Assembly: GCA_023426505.1 (NCBI GenBank)
Contig: JAFAAP010000160.1
Span: 1-16,976 of the forward strand
DNA from: Pseudomonadota bacterium
Lineage (GTDB): Bacteria > Pseudomonadota > Alphaproteobacteria > Rhizobiales > Beijerinckiaceae
DNA length: 16,976 nt
Reading direction: 5' to 3'
The notes under the pieces are model-generated. The model saw nothing but the letters and a program-made list of their open reading frames with translations. It ran no database searches and was not told where the DNA came from. Both the position numbers and the translations under genes were made by a program. Shown here one piece after another: positions 1 to 6,872 of the stretch. The stretch's first letter is position 1, and each line of letters begins with the position of its first letter.

Positions 1-127
1 AACTCGACGGCCTCAAACGAGCGCCACGGCCCGCGCCGATGGATCACCTCGGTCTTGAACAGGCCGATGACGGTTTCCGCCAGGGCATTGTCGTACGAGT
101 CGCCAACACTGCCAACTGATGGCTCGA
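1..127. repeat. 127-bp terminal direct repeat (left copy)
   Basis: Bases 1-127 are identical, base for base, to 16850-16976. The repeat lies inside the orfB part of an IS3-family element. Joining the ends through it restores one continuous orfB reading frame. An exact 127-base overlap is what a de Bruijn assembler run with k = 127 leaves at the ends of a closed loop, so it may be an assembly overlap rather than a biological repeat. Two direct IS copies flanking the segment is the alternative. Confidence 0.95.
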
Positions 128-359
128 TGCCGGCCTCGGCGAGGCGGTCCGTGTACTTCAACGACACGTCTTGAACCCCTCTATCGCTGTGGTGGATGAG
201 GTTGGCTCGCCAGGGCTGCCGGTCATGGAGGGCCTGCTCGAGAGCATCGAGCACGAACTCGGCCCGGGCCGAGCGCGACACGCGCCAGCCCACGATCCTG
301 TGGGCGAAGGCGTCGATCACGAAAGCCACATAGACGAAGCCCGACCAGGTCGCGACAAA
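1..359 (-). pseudogene. IS3 transposase OrfB, internally deleted (upstream part)
   Basis: The minus strand encodes the integrase core of an IS3-family OrfB, starting abruptly at FVATWSGFVYVAFVIDAFAH. It continues through the second catalytic Asp in HHSDRGVQ and the glutamate in DNALAE, with exactly 35 residues between them, as in the family's D-35-E motif. The frame runs through the terminal repeat to the stop at 16723. An intact orfB would start ATG-ATG at the orfA stop (367-370), but only about four codons of that start remain before the sequence jumps, in another frame, to the core. Roughly 115-125 N-terminal residues are missing, including the first catalytic Asp of the usual SDFTYV motif. 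The protein cannot be an active transposase. An assembly collapse within the repeat is the other explanation. Confidence 0.88.
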
Positions 360-366
360 AAGGCCA

Positions 367-693
367 TCATGGCTTGAAGCGGCGGCCGAGCTCCGCCCGG
401 GCAAAACAGGCACTGGCTTGGCGCAGGATCTCGTTGGCCTGGCGCAGTTCGCGCACTTCCCGCTCAAGCACCTTGATCCGCTCCTGCTCTGTGCTCGTCG
501 GCCCGGGGCGGAGGCCCTGGTCGCGCTCGGCCTGCCGCACCCAGTGGCGCCGCGTCTCGCCCGAGCAGCCGATCTTGGCTGCAATCGACCGGATTGCGTC
601 ATACTGCGAGCTGGACTCGTCCCGGTGCTCGAAAACCATTCGGACCGCCCGCTCGCGGACCTCTGGTGAATACGGGGGTGTTCGCTTGGTCAT
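367..693 (-). CDS. IS3-family transposase OrfA
   Basis: A 108-residue protein of the length usual for OrfA in this family. Residues 1-55 form the helix-turn-helix that recognises the IS ends (KRTPPYSPEVRERAVRMV, then IAAKIGCSGETRRHWVRQAE). Residues 65-95 form the leucine-zipper-like coiled coil (RIKVLEREVRELRQANEILRQ), and the end is the common AELGRRFKP. Its TGA overlaps the former orfB start (ATGA), as in intact relatives, where the two frames are joined by frameshifting. OrfA looks intact, but OrfB is not, so the element could move only with help from another copy. OrfA alone may still bind the ends. Confidence 0.92.
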   Translation of the reverse strand: MTKRTPPYSPEVRERAVRMVFEHRDESSSQYDAIRSIAAKIGCSGETRRHWVRQAERDQGLRPGPTSTEQERIKVLEREVRELRQANEILRQASACFARAELGRRFKP

Positions 694-716
694 GGCTCCA
701 TCCTGTCAGGCGTTGG

Positions 717-743
717 AGCCTCCGGGAATCCCGGTGCGGTTCA
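717..743 (-). repeat. IS terminal inverted repeat, orfA end
   Basis: Reading the minus strand from 743, 22 of 27 bases match the plus strand from 16682. Both begin TGAACCGC and end CCGGAGGCT. The repeat lies about 24 bp upstream of the orfA start, as expected for an IS3-family left end. Confidence 0.85.
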
Positions 744-888
744 TGGGCTGTACTGTCTTGGCTGCTGGTGGGCCCTGTTCGGGATCTTGGTGGCCGCAGG
801 TGCCATGAACCTGGCCTGGATGCTGCTGACCTTGCTTGTCGTTGACTGTCGCAGTGGAACCTTGCCGATGTCCTGGATGGTCACCTGA
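744..888 (+). pseudogene. DUF2182 metal-binding membrane protein, C-terminal fragment cut by the IS
   Basis: Immediately outside the IS end the plus strand reads (R)HGLYCLGCWWALFGILVAAG, then AMNLAWMLLLTLLVV, and stops at TGA 886-888. The HGLYCLGCCW motif followed by the MNLxW helix is the hallmark of DUF2182, a family of predicted metal-binding integral membrane proteins of about 250 residues. Only about 47 residues remain. The 5' part is absent, with the break exactly at the IS boundary (744). There is no start codon or promoter, so this is a remnant. The last dozen residues do not resemble the family and may be frameshifted. Confidence 0.75.
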
Positions 889-1216
889 CAGCATCGAACC
901 AGCACACGTTCTCCCGGCCATTGACCCTACAGGGCGTCCTTCAGTTTGCCGCTTTTCCAGAGAAACTTAGGAAGTCGGCATTCTCCGGCGAGTGTTGCGT
1001 CTGGCAGCCGGTCTGATTGCTCCCTCTGGAGGCTCGACCTCGCGATCCAGGTACCCTTTCGCACATCGAGTTGTTTATCGCCTTGGTATCCCCGAAGTGA
1101 CTTGCCTCTTGCCTGAGGATCGCGTTCTCCATCGCCAGCCTGATGGAGCAGAGTTCAACCGGAAATGGATCAGACCCTCGCCAGCCGGACAGAGCCAAGC
1201 TTGCGGGAAGTGAGCC
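889..1216. other. Intergenic region between the DUF2182 remnant and LysR1
   Basis: This 328-bp stretch has no convincing coding frame. A minus-strand frame crosses it (941-1459) but has no family features and runs antisense into LysR1. The region should hold the LysR1 promoter. A weak T-N11-A element is noted separately at 1075-1089. I see no terminator or RNA gene. Confidence 0.5.
1075..1089. promoter_or_regulatory. Weak candidate LysR box upstream of LysR1
   Basis: TTATCGCCTTGGTAT matches the ATAGC-N5-GCTAT consensus seen elsewhere in the window at 7 of 10 positions and keeps the T-N11-A spacing. It ends 127 bp before the LysR1 start. On its own it would not be convincing. It is listed because stronger copies precede several other genes. 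Confidence 0.3.
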
Positions 1217-2164
1217 ATGGAAATGCATCAGGTGCGCTATTTCCTCGCCCTGTGCGAGGACCTGAACTTCACCCATGCGGCTGAGCGCTGCCATGTGGCC
1301 CAGCCTTCCCTGACACGGGCGATCCGACAACTGGAGCAGGAACTCGGGGGTGAGCTCTTCCATCGCGAGCGTGCCCACACGCACCTGTCGGAACTCGGCC
1401 GGATCGTTCGTCCGCACCTGGAGCAGGTCTACCGCGAGATGCAGGAGGCCAAGCGCCAAGCAGGCGATTTCACCAAGCTAACACATACGCCCCTCAAGCT
1501 CGGCATCATGTGCACCATCGCGCCCGATCAGATCGTCGATCTCGTCGGTGCGGTTCGGGCTCGGCATGAAGGGGTTGAGCTGAAGATAGCTGATGCCAAT
1601 GCCTGGGAGCTGGAAGAGCGTCTCCTCCAAGGTGACCTGGAGGTCGCCATCTACTGCATCCCCGGCAAGGACCCGGACGAGCGGCTCCATGTCCTTCCGC
1701 TGTTTCGCGAGCAGATCGTGGCGGCGCTCGGATCACGCCATCGCCTGGCGAGCCGGAACGCTGTCCGGGTGAAGGATCTGGACGGGGAGTGCTATATCCA
1801 TCGCACCAACTGCGAGTTCGCGGGCTACGCCGATCCGGTGTTCCAGGCGCAGAACGTCAAATGCACCGCCGTCTATTGGAGCGAGCGGGACGACTGGACG
1901 TTGGCGATGGTCGCGGCTGGCTTGGGCTGGGCCTTCATGCCGGCCAACTCGGTCAGCCACCCGGCCGTCGTCGGTCTGCCGATCATCGAGCCGGAGTTCT
2001 GGCGCGAGGTGAACCTCGTCACCGTGCGGGGGCGGCCGCACTCGCCGGCTGTCGGAGCGCTGGTGCGTGAGGCGATGAGCATGCGGTGGTTCGGCAAGCG
2101 GGCTTTGGCGGTGGAGCGCTCCCGTGACATGCCGGAGCCAGCCGACTTATCCATATCCAACTGA
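1217..2164 (+). CDS. LysR-family transcriptional regulator 1
   Basis: A 315-residue protein of normal LysR length. Residues 1-60 are the winged helix-turn-helix (MEMHQVRYFLALCEDLNFTH, then AAERCHVAQPSLTRAIRQLE), followed by a linker helix and a substrate-binding domain (about 90-300) with the conserved segment EFWREVNLVTVRGRPHSP. The start follows GGGAAG at a suitable distance. It is clearly a paralogue of LysR2 (11096-12052): the DNA-binding domains are nearly identical in the recognition helix, and both carry IYCIPG.(D/E)PDERLH and NCEF in the effector domain. This copy has a cysteine pair, CYIHRTNCEF. It converges on msrA. The ligand is unknown. Regulation of the neighbouring leftward genes is an inference from the shared palindromes. 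Confidence 0.93.
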   Translation: MEMHQVRYFLALCEDLNFTHAAERCHVAQPSLTRAIRQLEQELGGELFHRERAHTHLSELGRIVRPHLEQVYREMQEAKRQAGDFTKLTHTPLKLGIMCTIAPDQIVDLVGAVRARHEGVELKIADANAWELEERLLQGDLEVAIYCIPGKDPDERLHVLPLFREQIVAALGSRHRLASRNAVRVKDLDGECYIHRTNCEFAGYADPVFQAQNVKCTAVYWSERDDWTLAMVAAGLGWAFMPANSVSHPAVVGLPIIEPEFWREVNLVTVRGRPHSPAVGALVREAMSMRWFGKRALAVERSRDMPEPADLSISN

Positions 2165-2238
2165 TGAACCCGCAGTTCTGCGAGGCCATCGGTCGACGTG
2201 TGTCACTTGGCTCGAACTAACGTCCGTGCCAGCAGCAC

Positions 2239-2988
2239 TCAGGTTCCTGATTTTGTGACCAGAATGGGGGCGTCGCGATAAAGCTCCGGGAACAGCTGCT
2301 TCAGATCAGCAACCTTCGGAAGATCGTTGATGACGATGTACGGATAGTGAGGGTGCAGGGTCAGAAAATCCTGATGGTAGGCTTCAGCCGGGTAGAACCC
2401 GGTCAGCCGGTCCGCCGTGGTGACGACCGGCTTTGGAAACACCCGAGCCTGATTCAGCTGACTTATGTAGGCCCGTGCGACCTCGAGCTGGGCGTCGTTT
2501 GCTGTGAAGATCGCGGAGCGGTACTGTGATCCAACGTCTGGCCCTTGTCGATCGAGTTCCGTCGGGTCATGCACCACCGAGAAATAGATCTGCAGAATCT
2601 GGCCCAAGCTGACCTGATGAGGGTCGAATGTCACTTTGACGGACTCCGCGTGGCCGGTCCACCCCGCGCTGACGGTCTCATACTGCGCGGTGTCCGCCGC
2701 TCCGCCGGAATAGCCGGAGATGGCGCTCGTCACGCCTTTCACATGCTGGAACACGCCCTGGACTCCCCAGAAGCAGCCGCCCGCCAGGACGACGGTTTCG
2801 GGCACCCCGCCGACCGGCTCATCGACTGCCGGCGGTGGGATGATGTCCGCTGCATTGGCGGACAGATCCACCAAGCGCCAGAGCCCGAATCCGACGACGG
2901 CAGCTACCAGTAATGATCCGCCGATGTTCTTTTTCAGGCGCCGATGAAGAGCTGTAGCCAGCCCGTTGACACTTGCGTTCGATGACAT
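2239..2988 (-). CDS. msrA: Peptide methionine (S)-S-oxide reductase MsrA, exported, single-cysteine type
   Basis: Reduces the S-form of methionine sulfoxide in oxidised proteins. The frame is open to 3132, but the ATG at 2988 follows GAAGGAG at an ideal distance, giving 249 residues. Residues 1-47 are a charged start (LHRRLKK) plus a hydrophobic stretch (IGGSLLVAAVVGFGLW), so the enzyme is exported or membrane-anchored. The family signatures are intact: GGCFWG (catalytic Cys72), GHAE (115), DVGSQYRS (about 151-158) and EAYHQDF (202-208). No other cysteine exists in the mature protein, so the usual resolving cysteines are missing and an external thiol partner must regenerate it. It lies 73 bp downstream of the Moco oxidoreductase gene, which suggests an operon for envelope protein repair. 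Confidence 0.95.
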   Translation of the reverse strand: MSSNASVNGLATALHRRLKKNIGGSLLVAAVVGFGLWRLVDLSANAADIIPPPAVDEPVGGVPETVVLAGGCFWGVQGVFQHVKGVTSAISGYSGGAADTAQYETVSAGWTGHAESVKVTFDPHQVSLGQILQIYFSVVHDPTELDRQGPDVGSQYRSAIFTANDAQLEVARAYISQLNQARVFPKPVVTTADRLTGFYPAEAYHQDFLTLHPHYPYIVINDLPKVADLKQLFPELYRDAPILVTKSGT

Positions 2989-3061
2989 TGCTTGCTCCTT
3001 CAAAACCCGAAACAGGGCAGGCCCAACCGGCGGCGTTTGCCGAAACGACAAAGAACGCCGT

Positions 3062-3838
3062 TCAGATGCCTGCGTACCACTCGTAGCCGCGGTCTTCCCA
3101 GAATCCGCCGCGGCCAAGACCAATCCCGGCAAAGCTCTCCACGAGTTCGATCCGCATGACGTACTTCGCCATCTTGTAGCCGAGCTGGCGCTCCACCCGC
3201 AGCCGCAGCGGCGCCCCGTGCGGGATTGGCAGCGTGTGACCGTTCATGTCGTAGGCCAGGATCGTCTGCGGGTGATAGGCGTCCTCAAACCCGATGCTTT
3301 CGTAATACTGCCTATTGATACCTGCGCCCGGCTCCAGCGCGTCGGCGCAGCGGAATACAACGTAACGGGTTTGGTGTCGCACGCCGGCCTGCTCCAGCAC
3401 ATGGGCCAGCGGGACACCTGTCCATTGGCCGATGCAGCTCCAGCCTTCGACGCAGTCATGCCGCGTGATCTGCGTGCGCGACGGCATGGCCCGGAGCTCA
3501 GCGAGAGAGAGCTGTTGCGGGCGCTCGACTAGACCGTCGACCTGCAGCCGCCAATCGACGAAGCCTTTCTCGGCGAGGGTCTGGTAATCGAAATCGTCGA
3601 TCGAGGTCGAGCCATTCGCCCTGAACACCGGCGAGAGATCCGCCTCCGTGTATTCGCGGGCAAGCGGGCCCGAGCCCAGCAAAAACCGTTGTGCCCGCGA
3701 AGTGGCCCTCTCGGCGCTTTCCAGGATCTGCCGGAACCAGGGCGTTTCGGACAGGCGATCGCAGCCCCCGAGCGCCAGCGTTCCCGCCAACGCGGCACTC
3801 CGTTTGAGAAAGCGGCGTCGTTCGGGATCAATTCGCAT
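3062..3838 (-). CDS. Exported molybdopterin-dependent oxidoreductase (sulfite oxidase / MsrP-like fold)
   Basis: A 258-residue protein with a twin-arginine export signal (ERRRFLKRSAALAGTLALGG). A cysteine at position 26 in LGGC makes a lipoprotein anchor possible. The sulfite-oxidase-type molybdopterin domain follows. The invariant cofactor ligand is Cys129 in RHDCVEGWSCIGQW, and GAPLRLRVERQLGYKMAKYV is the typical substrate-site segment. It is related to E. coli MsrP (YedY), which reduces methionine sulfoxide in the periplasm, but it is shorter (about 334 residues in E. coli). Its start overlaps the end of the cytochrome b gene by 11 bp, and msrA follows. The pair probably works as a membrane-fed reductase. 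The true substrate is not fixed by the sequence; sulfite oxidation remains possible. Confidence 0.88.
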   Translation of the reverse strand: MRIDPERRRFLKRSAALAGTLALGGCDRLSETPWFRQILESAERATSRAQRFLLGSGPLAREYTEADLSPVFRANGSTSIDDFDYQTLAEKGFVDWRLQVDGLVERPQQLSLAELRAMPSRTQITRHDCVEGWSCIGQWTGVPLAHVLEQAGVRHQTRYVVFRCADALEPGAGINRQYYESIGFEDAYHPQTILAYDMNGHTLPIPHGAPLRLRVERQLGYKMAKYVMRIELVESFAGIGLGRGGFWEDRGYEWYAGI

Positions 3839-4652
3839 GACTTCCTCCCGGAAGAACGTAGGTTCCGGTGATCATCGAGCGCAGGTTGTTCCAGGCGCCC
3901 GACAGCAAGACCATGGCCACATGCACGGCGACGAAGAGCACCAGCCCGGATGCGGCCAGGAAGTGGATTGTGCGGGCGGATTGCCGACCGCCGAAGAGGG
4001 TAAGGAGTTCCGGAACGGCGGCGTTTATTCCGGGCGACATGGTCAGGCCGGTGAGTACCACCAGCGGCAGCAGCACGAGGGTGACGGCCAGATAGGCCAG
4101 CTTCTGTAGCACGTTGTAATGACGGGCCTCGTCACCGCGCGGGAACCGCAGAAGCAGGTGCTCCCGGATCGTATGTCCGATCTTCCTGAATTGCAGGCGA
4201 GTGGGCAGGAGGTCACGGCGCAGATGGCCACTGATGAGACTGTAAAGGAGGTATGCCGTGCCGTTGACGACGAGCAGCCAGGCGCAGAAGAAGTGCCACC
4301 GCCTCCCGGTCGACAGATCCTGATAGCTCGGGATCGTGATCCAGGATGGAAAGCCCCGCGCCCAAACCAGTCCTCCGGGCCCGGTTGATGCGCCGAAAAA
4401 TCCCGTGGTGTTGAACGCATGTCCGAAGATCTGCGTGACACCTTTGATCCCGGCCTCATCGCTGTTGGTTGCCGTCAGGGCAAGGAAAGGGTGATTGAAG
4501 GCAGAGGCCTGGCCCCAGTAGAGCGCCGGATGAGCATTGAAGATCTGAAGGCCGCTCATCAGAAGGACCAGCAGGCAGACGGCATTGATCCAATGGGTCA
4601 CACGGACCGCGATGGAGTGCCGGCGGATGGAAGCCGTGGGTTGCTCGACCAT
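3828..4652 (-). CDS. Cytochrome b561-type membrane subunit, partner of the Moco oxidoreductase
   Basis: A 274-residue integral membrane protein. The ATG at 4652 is chosen over the one at 4679 because it follows GGGAGACGACC. Hydrophobic segments lie at about 18-38, 120-140, 183-205 and 228-251, the usual four helices of di-heme cytochrome b/HupC-like proteins. Candidate heme histidines are His20 (VRVTHW), His120 (GRRWHF), His178 (ARHYN), His230 (ARTIHF) and His244 (VAVHVA). It overlaps the downstream Moco enzyme gene by 11 bp, which indicates translational coupling. The inferred role is to pass electrons between the quinone pool and the exported enzyme. It is analogous to MsrQ (YedZ) but belongs to a different branch of membrane cytochromes. 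Confidence 0.88.
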   Translation of the reverse strand: MVEQPTASIRRHSIAVRVTHWINAVCLLVLLMSGLQIFNAHPALYWGQASAFNHPFLALTATNSDEAGIKGVTQIFGHAFNTTGFFGASTGPGGLVWARGFPSWITIPSYQDLSTGRRWHFFCAWLLVVNGTAYLLYSLISGHLRRDLLPTRLQFRKIGHTIREHLLLRFPRGDEARHYNVLQKLAYLAVTLVLLPLVVLTGLTMSPGINAAVPELLTLFGGRQSARTIHFLAASGLVLFVAVHVAMVLLSGAWNNLRSMITGTYVLPGGSHAN

Positions 4653-4790
4653 GGTCGTCTCCCGTCGCGATGGCTCCATGCGGCGATCACGGTACTCCCA
4701 ATCCGGATGTGAGGATGCGAGAACCGCAACACGATTGTGTGACCGCGATGCTCCATGGTACCGATATCCAGGACCTGTCCGTTTGTCGCC

Positions 4791-5615
4791 TCAATGGGAC
4801 GTCCAGCCGCCGTCGATCGGCAGGGCCGCACCCGTGATCGATGCGGCGGCATCGCTCGCCAGGAAGGTGGCGAGAGCTCCGATTTCCTGGACCATAGCGA
4901 AGCGCTTGTTGGGCTGCTCCGCCAGCAGGATGTTCCGGATCACCTCTTCGCGCGGACGGCCATGCGCCTTGACCTGCTCCGCGATGTGCGCCTCGGCGAG
5001 GGGCGTCCAGACGTTCCCGGGGCAGATCGCATTGCAGGTGATGTTGTTCTCTGCCGTCTCCAAGGCGACCACCTTGGTCAATCCCACGATCCCGTGCTTG
5101 GCCGCCGCGTAGGCGGATGTGAGAGGTGCGCCCACCAGCGCAAGAGCTGAGGCGATGTTGATGATGCGGCCACCGCCTTGCCGGCGCATGGCCGGCAGGG
5201 CGAGACGGATGGTATGGAAGGCCGAGGATAGGTTGATCGCCAGAACCGCGTCCCACTTATCGATCGGAACTTGATCAACCGGGCCAACGTGGAAGATCCC
5301 GGCGTTGTTGACCACGATATCCAGGCGGCCGAATGTCTCAAGGGCCAAGGTCACCATCCCGACAATCTCGTCCGGTTTGGTCATGTCGGCGGTAGAGTAG
5401 ATGGCGCTGGTACCAGTCTCACGCTGCAGGCTTTCAAGGGTGTCATTGATCTCCCTAGGCCTGCCGAAGCCATTGAGGACAACCGACGCTCCGGCAGAGG
5501 CAAATGAGCGTGCAACGCCAAGGCCAATCCCGCTGGTCGAGCCGGTGATCAGCGCCACCTTATCGTCCAGCATTCCCTTAGGGGCCGTGATGGGACGGGA
5601 AACTCCGATGTCCAT
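4791..5615 (-). CDS. Short-chain dehydrogenase, diverged paralogue of 3-hydroxybutyrate dehydrogenase
   Basis: A 274-residue NAD(P)-dependent SDR whose start follows GCAGGAG. It keeps the cofactor motif TGSTSGIG (25-32), NNAG (103-106) and the catalytic Ser156-Tyr169-Lys173. It is highly similar to the intact 3-hydroxybutyrate dehydrogenase at 8128-8952, including IITGAALP-type ends and SDAAASITGAA. However, the residues that bind the hydroxybutyrate carboxylate in the Pseudomonas fragi enzyme (Gln94, His144, Lys152, Gln196) are here Phe108, Leu158, Thr166 and His210. The substrate has therefore probably changed to something less polar or uncharged. A perfect LysR-type palindrome lies 98 bp upstream. 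It is 138 bp ahead of the cytochrome b gene and may head that transcript. Confidence 0.9.
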   Translation of the reverse strand: MDIGVSRPITAPKGMLDDKVALITGSTSGIGLGVARSFASAGASVVLNGFGRPREINDTLESLQRETGTSAIYSTADMTKPDEIVGMVTLALETFGRLDIVVNNAGIFHVGPVDQVPIDKWDAVLAINLSSAFHTIRLALPAMRRQGGGRIINIASALALVGAPLTSAYAAAKHGIVGLTKVVALETAENNITCNAICPGNVWTPLAEAHIAEQVKAHGRPREEVIRNILLAEQPNKRFAMVQEIGALATFLASDAAASITGAALPIDGGWTSH

Positions 5616-5713
5616 GACCGTTCTCCTGCGGCAGCTTGGTCAGTTCCAACCTTTTCAGGCTAATGATGAGCAGGCGACGTCGCGAACGGAAATGCCGTCC
5701 GGCTTTCATCTCG

Positions 5714-5728
5714 ATAGCTGGCTGCTAT
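5714..5728. promoter_or_regulatory. LysR-type box upstream of the diverged SDR (perfect palindrome)
   Basis: ATAGCTGGCTGCTAT is a perfect inverted repeat ATAGC-N5-GCTAT with the T-N11-A core of LysR operators. It lies in the 133-bp gap between the PhaC-like gene and the SDR, ending 98 bp before the SDR start. The same arms recur at 10985 and 15560. Confidence 0.7.
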
Positions 5729-5748
5729 GCAGACCTCGGTGCGTCCAA

Positions 5749-6810
5749 CTATGGACTAAGCGTCTGCATGTGCATCGCGATCTGCGGCCACTCGTGCCGC
5801 AGCGTCCGGGCCCCCATGAACAACGACAGGTGACCACAAGGTGCGACGGCTGTCCGGACCTGCCGCTCGGGAGTGCCGACGCGGTCTCGAACCGACAGCA
5901 GCTGAGGCGCAGGCGTGACATCATCATCCCGACCTGCGAGAAGAAACAGCGGCGCTTTGCCGGCGGAGAGATCAAGGAGCTGGCCAAGTGCCCGAAACTC
6001 GCCCTTGGCCAGCTCATTACGTCGGAACAACTGTTCCACGACTTGGAGATAGAAGGCCCCTGGCAGATTGATCGGGCACTGATGCCAGTGCCGATAGCGC
6101 TCAACCAAATCGTCGCAGATGTCCGCCCCAACCTGCAGGACCTGCTGCGTTGTCGGACGATCAGGTGGGGCGGCGCTCCACACCTCCAGCATACGAGAGC
6201 CTAGGATCAGCCCGTCGCCAGAATGAACCAGACCTTCGAGGATCGTCAGGGCCGTCGCCCGTGTGCCCGCAACCAGGTGTGATGGCGCAGCGTCAAGGTC
6301 GATCGGCGAGCCCACCAGAACAAGACTATGGATCATCTTGGGGAAACGTGCCGCGAGCATCAGCGACAGCCATCCACCCTGACACAGCCCGATCAGGTTC
6401 ACCTGTCCCCCAAGGTCCTGCACCACCACCAACAAGTCGGCCAGATAACTGTCGATCGAGAGAAAGCGCATTAATGTCGTTGCCGATTTGCTCTCGACGA
6501 GACACACCTGGGCCAACCCCTCCCGCAGCAGGCTCTCGATCAGGCTATGCCCTGGAGCGAGATCAGACAAGGTGGCGCCGTGCAGCGCGAAGGGCGCCAC
6601 AACCAACGTGGGCAAGCCTCCCGGATCGTGCGAGAATTCACGGACCCGGTTCGGCGTTGTCCAAGCCGGCTCCGGTCCGATGCCCTCGACAGGGCCCGCG
6701 CCAACGAGGGCCTGCCGGATAGCGTTCAGCGCAACCTCGCCCGCGCAGGTAGCCGCCACAACCGGCCACAGCCATGGGTTCCACAGGGGAGGCTCAGCCT
6801 TCATGGCCAC
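5749..6810 (-). CDS. PhaC-like alpha/beta hydrolase (poly-hydroxyalkanoate synthase family, short form)
   Basis: A 353-residue alpha/beta-fold protein. The nucleophile elbow is GLCQGG with Cys143, the G-x-C-x-G-G form that distinguishes PHA synthases from serine lipases (the class III synthase PhaC has GICQGG). The Asp is in GRDDDVTP (295-297) and the His in CGHLSLF (His327), completing a Cys-Asp-His triad. The length matches class III PhaC (about 355), though no PhaE partner is visible here. It starts at GTG (6810), with an ATG two codons later (6804) also possible. It lies 62 bp downstream of the patatin gene. Either polymer synthesis or thiol-ester hydrolysis of hydroxyacyl-CoA is possible; the triad does not decide. 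Confidence 0.78.
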   Translation of the reverse strand: MAMKAEPPLWNPWLWPVVAATCAGEVALNAIRQALVGAGPVEGIGPEPAWTTPNRVREFSHDPGGLPTLVVAPFALHGATLSDLAPGHSLIESLLREGLAQVCLVESKSATTLMRFLSIDSYLADLLVVVQDLGGQVNLIGLCQGGWLSLMLAARFPKMIHSLVLVGSPIDLDAAPSHLVAGTRATALTILEGLVHSGDGLILGSRMLEVWSAAPPDRPTTQQVLQVGADICDDLVERYRHWHQCPINLPGAFYLQVVEQLFRRNELAKGEFRALGQLLDLSAGKAPLFLLAGRDDDVTPAPQLLSVRDRVGTPERQVRTAVAPCGHLSLFMGARTLRHEWPQIAMHMQTLSP

Positions 6811-6872
6811 ATGCCTTTGCGGAGTGGTCGAGCCAATCGGTTCCCACCATCAGGTCCCTTGTGACTGCTTTT

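Larger units (their letters stand above)
1..743 (-). mobile_element. IS3-family insertion sequence, orfA-side part
   Basis: This part holds orfA, the central part of orfB and the left terminal inverted repeat (717-743, read on the minus strand, beginning TGAACCGC). The TG start fits IS3-family ends. Joined through the terminal repeat to 16682-16849, the whole element would be about 911 bp. That is shorter than the roughly 1.2-1.3 kb usual for this family and is explained by a deletion inside orfB. The bases just outside the two ends (TGG at 744-746, ACC at 16679-16681) do not form a target-site duplication. Confidence 0.9.

Noticed and set aside
941..1459. A 172-codon minus-strand frame antisense to the LysR1 start
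   Set aside because: It resembles the antisense frame over LysR2 because the two sense genes are paralogues. It has no recognisable domain or ribosome site.
2989..3132. N-terminal extension of MsrA
   Set aside because: It overlaps the end of the Moco oxidoreductase gene. The ATG at 2988 has a strong ribosome site and is followed by a signal sequence.
3062..4652. Calling the Moco/cytochrome pair msrP and msrQ outright
   Set aside because: The Moco protein is shorter than MsrP, and the membrane subunit looks like a b561/HupC-type cytochrome, not the MsrQ (YedZ) ferric-reductase-like fold. The gene symbols would overstate the match.
4861..4875. ATAGC half-sites inside coding regions, for example near 4894, 6062, 6724, 7400 and 12013
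   Set aside because: They lack the GCTAT partner arm at the right spacing and lie within conserved codons.
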